Below, piece after piece: positions 37,891 through 50,382 of a DNA stretch of 64,000 nucleotides (positions are counted from its first letter, which is position 1; every line of letters begins with the position of its first letter). The DNA comes from Serratia sp. UGAL515B_01 (GTDB taxonomy: Bacteria; Pseudomonadota; Gammaproteobacteria; Enterobacterales; Enterobacteriaceae), in NCBI RefSeq assembly GCF_033095805.1, contig NZ_CP109901.1, positions 1,488,001 through 1,552,000 on the forward strand, in the 5' to 3' direction. The notes below the pieces were generated by a model. That model made no database searches, was not told where the DNA came from, and was given only the letters and a program-made list of their open reading frames with translations. Position numbers and translations under genes: made by a program.

Positions 37891-38119
37891 ATCAGTTGCT
37901 TGTCAGTCAGTGTTGCTAATACGCTAAGTGGAGCATTCTGTTTTTTTCATTGCGCTAATTGGCAGTAGAAATGCTTGCTCTAGCATAAACTGGCTGACCA
38001 TTGCTGTTAACGATACGTGTCACGACTCAAATATATTGAGTTTCATTGAGTATAATAACGGGCAGTAACCCCCAAGGCTGTTAGCTGCCACACGCACCAC
38101 ACCTAGTGCTCAGGCCCTT
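37891..38119. other. Non-coding stretch before IS remnants
   Basis: No gene, repeat or strong hairpin that I can support. Confidence 0.4.
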
Positions 38120-38211
38120 TATTCTGACCTCTCCATCCGGACCTGCCTGATGCTGCGTACTGCCTTCCGACACCCTTGCGCTAGGCCGAAGGTCTGATGG
38201 CGTCGGTCTTC
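38120..38211 (+). pseudogene. IS5-family (IS903-like) transposase fragment
   Basis: The reading YSDLSIRTCLMLRTAFRHP continues after a one-frame shift as LR-stop-AEGLMASVF. This is the region of IS903/IS5-group transposases usually read as YS(D/N)LAIQTCLMLR..FxLPLRQxxG. Only about 30 codons remain, interrupted by a stop and a frameshift; another IS fragment follows directly. Confidence 0.6.
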
Positions 38212-38229
38212 AGCAACTCACATCGACTG

Positions 38230-38850
38230 AATATGAAAACGGATTGGTTAATTTCTGATGGATTATGGGCACACAGGGAACCGTTACTCCCCGTTCATCA
38301 AACACATCCCCCCTTGGGGCGCCACCGTAGGCAAGTCGATAATCGTGCTGCCATGAATGCCATTTTTTCGTCCTACGCACTGGCGGGCACAAAAAACGGG
38401 TCGCAACTCGACAGGCCGAGGAAAGCAAGGAGTAAAGCGTAGCCTGCTGACCTATGCCAACGGATTGCCGCTATCCTGTGTTATCTCGGCGGCGAATGTT
38501 CACGACATCAATCTGGTGGAGGAAACGCTTGATGCTCTTCAAACAGGGAAAACCGGCGCTCACTTGCACTTATGTCTGGATAATGGCCACAAGGCGGAAT
38601 TGCCGCAACTTGAGTTAAAAGCGCGGCGTTATATTCCCCATATTCAAGGCAGAAAAGCGGAGTCAGCGTCGTTGAAAAATGAACCGGGCAAGAAAGCTCG
38701 GCGCCGGGTGGTCGAACGGACACATATCTGGCTGAATCGATAGCGTCGTTTGTTGACTCGCTGGGAGAAAAAGCCCGAGAACGACCAAGGGATGTTGCAT
38801 TTCGTCTGTGGGCTTATTGTGTGGAATAAACGCCTATTGGGATAGGCTCT
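38230..38850 (+). pseudogene. IS5-family (IS427/IS1031-like) transposase remnant
   Basis: The N-terminal part reads LISDGLWAHREPLLPVHQTH and RRQVDNRAAMNAIF. Then a frameshift and an internal loss lead to GRGKQGVKRSLLTYANGLPL, VHDINLVEETLDAL, the region of the second Asp around LHLCLDNG, and VVERTHIWLNR (followed by a stop), ending FVCGLIVWNKRLLG. The conserved middle with the first DDE Asp is missing, so it cannot be active. The right end CCTATTGGGATAGGCTC (to about 38850) looks like the IS inverted repeat of this group; a left end is not evident. Confidence 0.7.
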
Positions 38851-38944
38851 AAGCCCCCTCATCTAAGCCTTTGGGAAAAAGGACACTTACAGAGAGGGGG
38901 CTGCTAATCTGCATTCTCAACAAAAAGGCTGTGTTGGTATGCGA

Positions 38945-39829
38945 TTACTGTTGGTCTGTGCGACTATTCTGCTCAGGGATGGATTGCTGTGCACTTTGCA
39001 ACTGTGCGAGCAAAGCTTTGGCTAGAGCATGGTCAGAGAAAGGGTTTTGACCAGTGATCAACTCACGGTCAACAACGACATTCGGCGTCCAGGCTTTTGC
39101 TTGCTCCAGTTTGCCACCCGCTGTCGCCATGGCCTTGGCCGGGTAATAGCGGATCTTGTCTCCTTTTAATGAGTTTTCAAAAACCCTTTCTTCGGCATCG
39201 GCAAAAATAGTCATACGGTATCCCTGATAAATCCAGTTATTCGCCTGCGGTTGTTTACCTTCGATAAGTCCTGCTTCAAAAGCCTTTGGATTGTCTTGCG
39301 CTGAAAGCAGGGTAATCGGGCCGTGGCAAATAGCGGCAGTAGGTTTACCCGCAGTATGAAAATACTTTAGCAATTCCCCTACCTGTGGGTTGTTGGCCAG
39401 GTCGATCAGTGGCGCATGTCCCCCTGGGATCAAAAGCCCTGCATATTGTGTCAGATCGCCTGCCAGAACCTCTGCTAATACTTGAGGTTTGCTAATGCCT
39501 GGTAGGTTTTGCACTACTGACTGAGTGCGTAACATTTCGTTACGATTGCCGCTAAAATAGAGCGGATCAACCGAACGTTCATCAACGCTGGGTGCCTTGC
39601 CGTTTGGGGTGACAAGCACCAGCTCATATCCTGCTTTCAGTAGGCTGTCTGCAGGTACGCCAAACTCGTTGAGGTAATACCCTGTGGGATAGGTTTTCCC
39701 GTCTTTAAGCAACAGCTGATTTTCACCGGAGAGCAGTACCAGTACCCGTCCATGGGGTTCTGCCGCTAGAGTAGTAGCACTTATGCCTATACTTAACAGT
39801 AAAGTGGCAACATATTTGACTAATCGCAT
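38945..39829 (-). CDS. Exported DJ-1/PfpI (Hsp31-like) protein
   Basis: A 294-residue class I glutamine amidotransferase-like protein with a signal peptide (YVATLLLSIGISATTLAA), so probably periplasmic. The nucleophile elbow is AAICHGPITLL, with the Cys followed by His. The acidic partner is probably the Glu in TGYYLNEFGVP, and the loop LLIPGGHAPLIDL is typical. Relatives (Hsp31/HchA, YDR533C) are holdases or glyoxalase III/deglycases. It is read after the cytoplasmic paralogue (53-bp gap). An exported member of this family is unusual. Confidence 0.85.
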   Translation of the reverse strand: MRLVKYVATLLLSIGISATTLAAEPHGRVLVLLSGENQLLLKDGKTYPTGYYLNEFGVPADSLLKAGYELVLVTPNGKAPSVDERSVDPLYFSGNRNEMLRTQSVVQNLPGISKPQVLAEVLAGDLTQYAGLLIPGGHAPLIDLANNPQVGELLKYFHTAGKPTAAICHGPITLLSAQDNPKAFEAGLIEGKQPQANNWIYQGYRMTIFADAEERVFENSLKGDKIRYYPAKAMATAGGKLEQAKAWTPNVVVDRELITGQNPFSDHALAKALLAQLQSAQQSIPEQNSRTDQQ

Positions 39830-39882
39830 AACGAAGGCCCAAATCTGTAAGAGGTTATATGGAGATGTTCATTAAGTCTGTA

Positions 39883-40557
39883 TCAGAGCAGTTTAAGTAA
39901 CGCTTCTGCTGTAGCGTCTGAAGAGGCCGGGTTTTGCCCGGTGATCAACAAACCATCTACCACCACGTGGCTATGCCAGTTTTCCGCACGGCTATAGTGC
40001 CCGCCGTTAGCCTTGAGCATATCTTCAACCAGGAAAGGAACCACCTGTGTCAGTTGTATGGCCTCTTCCTCGCTGTTGCTGAAACCGGTTACCTGCTTTC
40101 CCATCACCAATGGTTTGCCTGCCTCATTTTTGACATGGCGCAACACCGCTGGTGCATGGCAGACTGCTGCCACAGGTTTGTTCTGTGCTTGGAATTGCTC
40201 TATCAGGGCGATAGAGTGGGCATTTTCTGCCAAATCCCATAGTGGGCCGTGGCCGCCTGGGTAAAATAGTGCATCAAAATCATCAATGTTAACTTCCTCC
40301 AACTTCAGAGTATTAGCTAATGCCTGCTGTGCGCTAGTGTCTTTGTTGAAGCGCTCGGTAGAGGCTGTTTGGGCATCTGGCTGGCTGCTTTTCGGGTCAA
40401 GAGGAGGTTGGCCACCTTTAGGTGAAGCCAGCGTGATCTCGGCGCCAGCATCGAGGAAAACATAATAAGGTGAAGCAAACTCCTCGAGCCAGAAGCCGGT
40501 TTTATCGCCAGTGTTACCCAGCGTATCGTGAGAAGTCAGAACCATCAGGATTTTCAT
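39883..40557 (-). CDS. Cytoplasmic DJ-1/PfpI-family protein (Hsp31-like)
   Basis: A 224-residue protein of the same family as its downstream neighbour, with no signal peptide. The Cys nucleophile is in AAVCHAPAVLRHV, a Glu in TGFWLEEFASPYY, and FYPGGHGPLWDLAE is conserved. The length fits type 1 glutamine amidotransferase domain proteins of the YDR533C group (methylglyoxal detoxification or protein repair in studied members). It is the first gene of the two-gene unit. Confidence 0.88.
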   Translation of the reverse strand: MKILMVLTSHDTLGNTGDKTGFWLEEFASPYYVFLDAGAEITLASPKGGQPPLDPKSSQPDAQTASTERFNKDTSAQQALANTLKLEEVNIDDFDALFYPGGHGPLWDLAENAHSIALIEQFQAQNKPVAAVCHAPAVLRHVKNEAGKPLVMGKQVTGFSNSEEEAIQLTQVVPFLVEDMLKANGGHYSRAENWHSHVVVDGLLITGQNPASSDATAEALLKLL

Positions 40558-40890
40558 ATTTATCTCCGTTGAGCGCGAATGCGCGTTAATCTCTAATCCG
40601 GGGTTAAGCTTAGGCGATAGGTAGTAATTCTAAAAATTAAAAGACTTAATTTCTTGTATTCAAAAAATGAATATTAGCGAAGAGTGTTTTAATCTGTTTC
40701 TACGTCTTCCGCATTACCCACCACTTTATCGGCAATAACAAGAGGATCGTAAATAGGTTCTTGGTTGTTTGCGGGTGACCGGTTTTAGAAAGGCCTTGTC
40801 TGACTCTGAATACCATATACTGGGAGCGTCTGAGCCTTCGAATGATGGATATGCGATTGCAATATACATTGCAATTTCAAGGGGCTAGAC
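40558..40890. other. Intergenic region upstream of the DJ-1 pair
   Basis: It contains the promoter region for the minus-strand pair and no intact gene. A short minus-strand open frame ending EPIYDPLVIADKVVGNAEDVETD (stop near 40690) looks protein-like but has no start; possibly a remnant. The right end carries the AGGGG ribosome site for the antitoxin remnant. Confidence 0.4.
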
Positions 40891-41124
40891 ATGCAAGTAG
40901 CGAAATGGGGTAATAGCTTCGCGCTGCGACTGCCTGCGGCACTGGTTGAATAGTTGGAACTGTGTGGAGGCGATGATATTGAGATCATCGTGGATGATAA
41001 ATGTACCTTTACTGTACACAAGAAAACAGGGCGGGAAACATTGCTGGCGCAATTAAGGAAGTTTCGCGACAGGTTGCCAGCTGATTTTCGCTTCAATCGG
41101 GATGAAGCGGATACGTGGGACTAA
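40891..41124 (+). pseudogene. AbrB/MazE-type antitoxin with an internal stop
   Basis: From ATG 40891 the frame reads MQVAKWGNSFALRLPAALVE. It then meets TAG at 40951-40953 and continues in the same frame LELCGGDDIEIIVDDKCTFTVHKK... to TAA at 41122-41124 (78 codons). The swapped-hairpin AbrB/SpoVT fold motif (KWGNSxAxRLP) is that of VapB/MazE antitoxins. AGGGG precedes the ATG. No PIN-domain or MazF toxin gene follows. The amber codon replaces what is normally a variable residue, so one substitution would restore the frame. Confidence 0.75.
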
Positions 41125-41412
41125 GCCCAGGAGCTCTCTTGACAGCGTTATAGTGCTCTAGGGAGTGACGATTATACCCTTAGTTATAAAGACGTTGAGC
41201 AAGGTTTTTGACTGTTACAGAGTAATGATTCTGCGAACTAAAACCCTCCCAATAGGCACAGTTTAACCAGTCTGTGAGCTTCATGAGATATGTAGAATGG
41301 TTATCTGATTTTGATGTTTCGTAATCAATAATGGAGCACACAGAGGGGGCAATAAGGGGATTTTTCTTTGCAACACCATGCGTGACAGAGGCTGTCCATC
41401 GTGTTGAATTTT

Positions 41413-41488
41413 TGGCTCCTCTGACTGGACTCGAACCAGTGACATACGGATTAACAGTCCGCCGTTCTACCGACTGAACTACAGAGGA
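41413..41488 (-). tRNA. tRNA-Asn (GUU)
   Basis: On the minus strand a 76-nt cloverleaf from TCCTCTGTAG to AGAGGAGCCA, including the encoded CCA. The acceptor stem TCCTCTG pairs with CAGAGGA, the anticodon loop CTGTTAATCC gives GUU, and the T-loop is GGTTCGAGTCC. It is essentially identical to E. coli tRNA-Asn. Positions 41125-41412, 3' of it, hold no gene. Confidence 0.97.
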
Positions 41489-41545
41489 ATCGTTTGAACG
41501 AGGCAAATCATAGCGGGGTGAAGAGGGTAAGTCAAAGGGGGATTA

Positions 41546-41577
41546 CGCATTCTGCAACTGTTTGCTTACAGAATGCG
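41546..41577 (-). terminator. Hairpin downstream of lacZ
   Basis: CGCATTCTG (41546-41554) pairs with CAGAATGCG (41569-41577). It lies 24 bases after the lacZ stop on the minus strand; no strong T-run follows, so termination here is only probable. Confidence 0.45.
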
Positions 41578-41601
41578 CAACCTGTTGAGTTTTTAGCAGA
41601 T

Positions 41602-45058
<3,457 letters not shown>

Positions 45059-45745
45059 TCAATCACTGACTGAAGAGTGATAAATCCGTTGTGGCCTGCC
45101 AACTTTGCCATAAATAATCTCTGCGGTTAGCTGGTTGTTCGCAGAGAGATACTCCAGATAACGCCGAGCCGTCGTCCGGCTGAGGCCAATTTGTTGTGCT
45201 ACATTTTCTGCTGTATAGCGAACCTGCGGGTTTTTAAACAAAGCGCTTATCTTTATTAACGTTAGTTCATCAATGCCAGTAGGTAAGGCAGTACGATCGC
45301 CGCCACGCGCGTAGGTATTGAACATTTCATCAATGTGGCGTTGACTGAGCTGAGCTTTGTCTTTCAGCGCTTCACGCCGCTGGCTGAAACGCAGCAGCGT
45401 TTGTGCCAGACGATCGTAGGCTAATGGCTTAATTAAATAATCAAATACGCCGTAGCGAAGGGCTTCGGCAACGGTATCCATATCGCTGGCGGCAGTGATA
45501 AACACAATACCACCGCCATAGCCACGAAGAGCCAGCTCGCGCAGAAATTCGATACCCTGGCCGTCTGGCAGGAAATTATCCAGCAGGATAAGGTCGGGCT
45601 TGAAACGTTCTGTCATGGCGCGGGCCTGTGCCAGTGTGCCCGCGAGCCAAATTTGGCGGCAACCTCCATTTTGTTTGATAAATTCCGCATGCATCTCTGC
45701 CAAAGGCGTTTCATCTTCAACAATCAGAATCTTAAGCCATTGCAA
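45059..45745 (-). CDS. citB: Citrate response regulator CitB (DpiA type)
   Basis: A CheY-like receiver plus helix-turn-helix regulator of the CitB family. The receiver runs from LKILIVEDETPLAEMH (acidic pocket) through LILLDNFLPDGQG (phospho-Asp) to the Lys in YLIKPLAY. The C-terminal domain contains AENVAQQIGLSRTTARRYLEYL and GKVGRPQRIYH. I choose the TTG at 45745, which has GGAGAG upstream and gives 228 residues (E. coli DpiA 226). ATG codons at 45793 and 45928 give hydrophobic extensions foreign to the family. In E. coli the kinase gene citA precedes citB; here it is missing. Confidence 0.9.
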   Translation of the reverse strand: MQWLKILIVEDETPLAEMHAEFIKQNGGCRQIWLAGTLAQARAMTERFKPDLILLDNFLPDGQGIEFLRELALRGYGGGIVFITAASDMDTVAEALRYGVFDYLIKPLAYDRLAQTLLRFSQRREALKDKAQLSQRHIDEMFNTYARGGDRTALPTGIDELTLIKISALFKNPQVRYTAENVAQQIGLSRTTARRYLEYLSANNQLTAEIIYGKVGRPQRIYHSSVSD

Positions 45746-46058
45746 TTTAACTCTCCATCGCTGAGTAATGTGTCCAGTAATTGTAAATGACATGGCTGTA
45801 TTATCAAAGCAGGTGACATGAATAAAAGTCATAAAAATAATTAAGAAAATAAAAACCATAAAAAACTTATTAAGTTCAGAGTGTTTGTGAAATAAATCAA
45901 TAATCAGGGCAGGTTTTCTGTTTACCATAATGTCAGTAGTATTTATCTGATATCCATTTTTTATCGATTTTATAGGTTTCAGTTTTTATTTTAGATGTTA
46001 ATTATCATGAATTTTTGTATTTCAATTGTTATTAATAAGTTATTTCAGAGAGAGAGTC
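45746..46058. promoter_or_regulatory. citB-citC divergent control region
   Basis: A very AT-rich 313-bp gap with long A/T runs between the divergent citB and citC, the place where phosphorylated CitB binds in Klebsiella and E. coli. I cannot point to individual CitB or CRP sites. No remnant of citA is recognisable here. Confidence 0.55.
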
Positions 46059-47096
46059 ATGCTGGGCGATGCCGTATTTAATCGTGTGAAAAGGTCGGAG
46101 CATAAAAATATAGCGATTATTAATGCTTTCTTGCGAAGTAACGATCTGAATATAGACACCACGGTCGAAGTTTTTATTACCGTCACACAGAATGAACAAT
46201 TAGTAGCCTGTGGTGGCATTGCTGAAAATATTATCAAATGTGTGGCCATTAGCCCACAAATGCGTGGCGAAGGATTAGCGTTGTCATTGGCGACCGAATT
46301 GGTCAATTTGGCTTATGAGCGCCATCATACTCAACTGTTTATTTATACCAAAGCGCAAAACGAGCCTCTATTTCGACAATGTGGTTTTTACCCCATTGCC
46401 GGAGTACCGGGGGTGGTGGTGCTAATGGAAAACAGTCCTTGCCGGCTCAAACGATACGCCGCACAACTGGCAGATTTCCGCCAGCCGGGAAAAAAGATTG
46501 GCAGCATCGTGATGAACGCCAATCCATTTACGCGCGGTCACCAGTATCTGGTGCGCCAAGCTGCTGAACGCTGCGATTGGCTTCATCTGTTCTTAGTAAA
46601 GGAAAACACCTCGCGTTTTCCCTATGAAGATCGCCGCGAGCTGGTGTTGAAAGGCACTAATGGGATCAGCAATCTGACGGTACATGAAGGCTCACAATAC
46701 GTTATCTCGCGCGCTACTTTTCCTTGTTATTTTATTAAAGAACAGGGGGTTGCGGATGATTGTTACACTGAGATCGATCTGAAAATCTTTCGCCAGTATC
46801 TGGCTCCTGCGTTGGGGATCACGCATCGATTTGTGGGTACAGAACCGTTCTGTGCCGTAACGGCAAAATACAACCGCGATATGCGTTACTGGCTGGAAAC
46901 CCCAACACTTCCCAGTCCGCCAATTGAATTGGTAGAGATTGACCGGCTTCAGTATCAGGGCGTAGCGATTTCTGCCTCTTGGGTACGCAAACTATTGGCT
47001 ACAGGGGATTTCCATGCGGCAGCTCCCCTAGTGCCAAAAGACACCCTTTATTACCTGCAAGATCGGCAGGCACAGCCTAATACAGCAAGAATTTGA
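46059..47096 (+). CDS. citC: [Citrate (pro-3S)-lyase] ligase
   Basis: Acetylates the thiol of the prosthetic group on CitD to activate citrate lyase (ATP-dependent). It is 345 residues from the ATG at 46059 (MLGDAVFNRVKRSEHKN) behind a GAGAGAG site; E. coli 352. An N-terminal GNAT-like part (VEVFITVTQNEQLVACGGIA, GEGLALSLATELVN) is followed by a nucleotidyltransferase-type domain with the motif NANPFTRGHQYLVRQAA and SASWVRKLL. It is the first gene of a seven-gene unit. Confidence 0.95.
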   Translation: MLGDAVFNRVKRSEHKNIAIINAFLRSNDLNIDTTVEVFITVTQNEQLVACGGIAENIIKCVAISPQMRGEGLALSLATELVNLAYERHHTQLFIYTKAQNEPLFRQCGFYPIAGVPGVVVLMENSPCRLKRYAAQLADFRQPGKKIGSIVMNANPFTRGHQYLVRQAAERCDWLHLFLVKENTSRFPYEDRRELVLKGTNGISNLTVHEGSQYVISRATFPCYFIKEQGVADDCYTEIDLKIFRQYLAPALGITHRFVGTEPFCAVTAKYNRDMRYWLETPTLPSPPIELVEIDRLQYQGVAISASWVRKLLATGDFHAAAPLVPKDTLYYLQDRQAQPNTARI

Positions 47097-47117
47097 GTCC
47101 GCACAATCAGGTGAATG

Positions 47118-47426
47118 ATGAAAATAATCCGAGAAGCAATGGCCGGCACGCTGGAATCCAGCGATGTCATGGTACGTATCGCGCCAATAGAAGGCCCTGA
47201 ACACGACCTGCTGATTGCTAGCAGCGTGGAGAAGCAGTTTGGTGAGGCCATTCGTCAAACCCTGCTACAGGTGTTACAGCACTATAACGTGCCGCCAGTA
47301 CAGGTGATTGTTGATGATAAAGGTGCGCTGGATTGTGTACTGCGTGCTCGGCTGGAAACGGCACTGATGCGCGCCAGCGAAGGCACTTCGCTGCCGTGGG
47401 AGGAACGCTGTGAAAACGCTGAATAA
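47118..47426 (+). CDS. citD: Citrate lyase acyl carrier protein (gamma subunit)
   Basis: A 102-residue carrier that bears the phosphoribosyl-dephospho-CoA prosthetic group on a Ser in [14 protein letters not shown] (Ser about 14), the same position as in E. coli. The start at 47118 is preferred over the adjacent ATG at 47115 because AGGTG would touch the latter. [19 protein letters not shown] is the conserved C-terminal part. It overlaps citE by 17 bp. Confidence 0.95.
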   Translation: MKIIREAMAGTLESSDVMVRIAPIEGPEHDLLIASSVEKQFGEAIRQTLLQVLQHYNVPPVQVIVDDKGALDCVLRARLETALMRASEGTSLPWEERCENAE

Positions 47427-48327
47427 ATACCGTATGCGCCGCAGCATGCTGTTTGTTCCGGGGGCCAATGCCGCCATGGTTAGCAATGCCTTTATCTATC
47501 GAGCTGACGCGTTGATGTTCGATCTGGAAGATTCGGTGATCCTGCGTGAGAAAGATGCGGCTCGGCGTTTGGTTTATCACGCGCTGCAGCATCCGTTATA
47601 CCAGGAGGTGGAAACCATCGTGCGTGTAAACGCACTGGATTCGGCCTACGGTTTAGCGGATTTACAGGCGGTGGTGCGCGGTGGTGCGGACATTGTCCGC
47701 TTACCGAAAACTGACAGCGCTCAGGATGTAATTGATATGGAACGCGAGATCGCGGCCATTGAACATGACTGTGGTCGCCCAGTGGGTAGTACCGGTTTAC
47801 TGGCTGCAATTGAGTCTGCGCAGGGTATCACCAATGCGGTGGCTATCGCTCATGCTTCTCCACGCTTAATAGGTATTGCACTGGGGGCAGAAGACTATGT
47901 CCGCAATCTGCGAACAGAACGCTCACCCGAAGGCATAGAGCTGCTGTTTGCCCGCTGTTCATTGCTACAGGCGGCTCGTGCCGCTGGGATCCAGGCATTT
48001 GATACCGTCTATTCCGACGCCAATAACGAAACTGGCTTCCTGCAAGAAGCCGCGCTGATCAAGCAACTGGGTTTTGACGGTAAGTCCTTGATTAACCCAC
48101 GTCAAATCGAACTGTTACACAACCTGTATGCACCAACTGGCAAAGAGGTGGCTCACGCACAACGTGTGGTAGAAGCTGCAGAGGCAGCGGAAAAAGAGGG
48201 GCGCGGCGTAGTTTCGCTGAACGGCAAGATGGTTGACAGCCCGGTTATTGAGCGGGCTCGGCTGGTACTGGAACGCGCAGCGCTCTCTGGCGTACGTGAA
48301 GAACCCAACCACAACGAGGAAGCATGA
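47410..48327 (+). CDS. citE: Citryl-CoA lyase (citrate lyase beta subunit)
   Basis: Cleaves citryl-ACP to acetyl-ACP and oxaloacetate. It is 305 residues with a GTG start coupled to citD. HpcH/HpaI-type TIM barrel: [14 protein letters not shown], the Mg-binding acidic residues in MFDLEDSV and [10 protein letters not shown], and [16 protein letters not shown]. Its TGA stop overlaps the citF ATG in ATGA. Confidence 0.96.
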   Translation: MKTLNKYRMRRSMLFVPGANAAMVSNAFIYRADALMFDLEDSVILREKDAARRLVYHALQHPLYQEVETIVRVNALDSAYGLADLQAVVRGGADIVRLPKTDSAQDVIDMEREIAAIEHDCGRPVGSTGLLAAIESAQGITNAVAIAHASPRLIGIALGAEDYVRNLRTERSPEGIELLFARCSLLQAARAAGIQAFDTVYSDANNETGFLQEAALIKQLGFDGKSLINPRQIELLHNLYAPTGKEVAHAQRVVEAAEAAEKEGRGVVSLNGKMVDSPVIERARLVLERAALSGVREEPNHNEEA

Positions 48328-49832
48328 TGAAACGTCAACAACGCCTGATGACATTAAATAATCACGCCGATGTACGGCTTTATCAAGACGCTTCAAAAGC
48401 CAATCTGCAGGCGCGCAAACCGCGCGATATCAAGTGCTGTGACTCGTTGCAGGAGGCGCTTCGTCGTAGTGGCCTGCAGGATGGTATGACCATTTCCTTC
48501 CACCACGCTTTTCGTGGTGGCGATCTGACACTTAATCAGGTGATGGATGCCGTGGCGGCAATGGGGTTCCGCAACCTGACGCTGGCCTCCAGTTCCTTAA
48601 CCGATTGCCATGCGCCGCTGATCGGCCATATACGCAATGGTGTGGTCAGCCGTATCTACACTTCAGGTCTGCGTGGACCGTTGGCGGATGCCGTCTCTCG
48701 CGGTCTGCTTAAAGAGCCTGCGCAGATTCACTCGCACGGTGGTCGTGTTCAACTGATAGAGTCCGGTGAACTGCAGATTGATGTTGCCTTCCTTGGGGTA
48801 CCTAGCTGTGATGAGTTTGGCAATGCTAACGGTTACAGCGGCGAGGCCTGCTGTGGTTCCCTGGGTTATGCCAAGGTGGATGCGGCAACGGCACGCAGCG
48901 TAGTACTGCTAACGGAGAAGATCGTCCCTTATCCACACCATCCTGGCAGTCTGGCTCAGGATCAGGTCGATCTCATCGTTCAGTTGGAACGTGTAGGGGA
49001 TGCCGACAAGATCGGTGCCGATGCGACACGTATGACCTCGAATCCTCGTGAGTTGCTGATTGCTCGGCGTGCTGCTGAGGTGATCGTCGGTTCTGGCTAC
49101 TTTACCGAAGGTTTCTCCCTGCAAACGGGTACCGGTGGTGCCTCACTGGCAGTAACGCGTTTCCTGGAAGACAAGATGCGTGCCCGTGGTGTCCGTGCCG
49201 GTTTTGCTCTTGGCGGTATTACCTCAACTATGGTGGATCTGCATGAAAAGGGGCTGATTGGCAAACTGCTGGACGTACAGAGTTTTGATCGCGCCGCTGC
49301 GATGTCATTAGCACGTAACCCTAACCATATCGAGATCAGTGCGAATCAGTACGCCAACTTCAATTCCAAAGGAGCGTCGGTCGATCGTTTGGACGTCGTG
49401 GTACTGAGTGCATTGGAAATTGATACTGGTTTTAACGTCAATGTCTTGACGGGTTCTGATGGTGTGATCCGTGGTGCATCTGGTGGCCACTGTGATACGG
49501 CGGCGGCGGCGCGGCTGGCGATTATCGTTGCTCCGTTGGTGCGCGGGCGCATCCCAACGCTGGTGGAGCAGGTCACCACGTGCGTTACCCCAGGTTCGAG
49601 CATTGACATTCTTGTGACCGATCACGGTATTGCTGTTAACCCAGCACGCCCGGAGTTGGCTCAACGGTTGCGCGAAGCCGGGTTGGAAGTCGTCAGCATT
49701 CAATGGCTGCGTGAACGCGCTCTATTACTGACTGGTGAACCTCAGCCGATTACCTTTACTGACAATGTCGTTGCCGTTGTACGTTACCGCGATGGTTCGG
49801 TGATTGATGTCGTGCATCAGGTTGCGGAGTAA
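48324..49832 (+). CDS. citF: Citrate lyase alpha subunit (citrate CoA/ACP-transferase)
   Basis: Exchanges the acetyl group on CitD for citrate. It is 502 residues (E. coli 510) and full length, with family blocks such as [37 protein letters not shown] and [24 protein letters not shown]. It is coupled to citE by a 4-base overlap and followed 4 bases later by citX. Confidence 0.96.
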   Translation: MMKRQQRLMTLNNHADVRLYQDASKANLQARKPRDIKCCDSLQEALRRSGLQDGMTISFHHAFRGGDLTLNQVMDAVAAMGFRNLTLASSSLTDCHAPLIGHIRNGVVSRIYTSGLRGPLADAVSRGLLKEPAQIHSHGGRVQLIESGELQIDVAFLGVPSCDEFGNANGYSGEACCGSLGYAKVDAATARSVVLLTEKIVPYPHHPGSLAQDQVDLIVQLERVGDADKIGADATRMTSNPRELLIARRAAEVIVGSGYFTEGFSLQTGTGGASLAVTRFLEDKMRARGVRAGFALGGITSTMVDLHEKGLIGKLLDVQSFDRAAAMSLARNPNHIEISANQYANFNSKGASVDRLDVVVLSALEIDTGFNVNVLTGSDGVIRGASGGHCDTAAAARLAIIVAPLVRGRIPTLVEQVTTCVTPGSSIDILVTDHGIAVNPARPELAQRLREAGLEVVSIQWLRERALLLTGEPQPITFTDNVVAVVRYRDGSVIDVVHQVAE

Positions 49833-49836
49833 AGCC

Positions 49837-50382
49837 GTGCAGCATATCGCCCCCGAGTTGGCCGCCTGCCGGGCCGTCAGTTTGCCGGAACTGCTTTCTA
49901 GCCGTGAATGCCGGCAGACTAGGCAGCAGGCTTGGTTGGCGCGCCACACTACAACGTTATTAGTGCTGACGCTGGTCGTACCCGGTGCAGTGAAAGATAG
50001 TCAATTAACACGGCAGGTTTTCAACCTGGGGTGGCAGGCTCTGCGGCACATGTATCGCCAGCAGGGCTGGCTCTGTTTACAGGAAGAAGTGCTGGCGTTG
50101 CCCACCGGTGGTGAGGGTTATATGTCACTGCAAGCCGAGGCTCGTAGAGTGAAAGAGCTGGCGATCGAGTTAGAGATAAGGAAACCGATTGGCCGTCTTT
50201 GGGATATCGACGTGCTTACCCCTCAGGGACATATTTTATCGCGACGTGAAATTGGCCTGCCTGAACGCGGCTGTTTGTTGTGCAATCAACCTGCCAAACT
50301 CTGTGCCCGCCAGCGCAGTCACAGTACAGAGCAACTACTCGATGAAATGGAAAGGATGCTCAATGCTGCGCTCTCATCCTGA
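49837..50382 (+). CDS. citX: Apo-citrate lyase phosphoribosyl-dephospho-CoA transferase
   Basis: Attaches the prosthetic group precursor made by CitG to apo-CitD. The GTG at 49837 (VQHIAPELAACRAVSLPELL) with GGAG upstream gives 181 residues (E. coli 183); an earlier ATG inside citF gives a spurious extension. Conserved GRLWDIDVLTPQGHILSRREIGLPERGCLLC with a nearby Cys pair. It overlaps citG by 20 bp. Confidence 0.95.
   Translation: MQHIAPELAACRAVSLPELLSSRECRQTRQQAWLARHTTTLLVLTLVVPGAVKDSQLTRQVFNLGWQALRHMYRQQGWLCLQEEVLALPTGGEGYMSLQAEARRVKELAIELEIRKPIGRLWDIDVLTPQGHILSRREIGLPERGCLLCNQPAKLCARQRSHSTEQLLDEMERMLNAALSS

Noticed and set aside
40690..40780. Minus-strand open frame ending VVGNAEDVETD as a gene
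   Set aside because: There is no start codon or ribosome site and a stop lies just upstream; at most a remnant.
41125..41412. Island boundary at the 3' end of tRNA-Asn
   Set aside because: No integrase and no duplicate of the tRNA end are present next to it.
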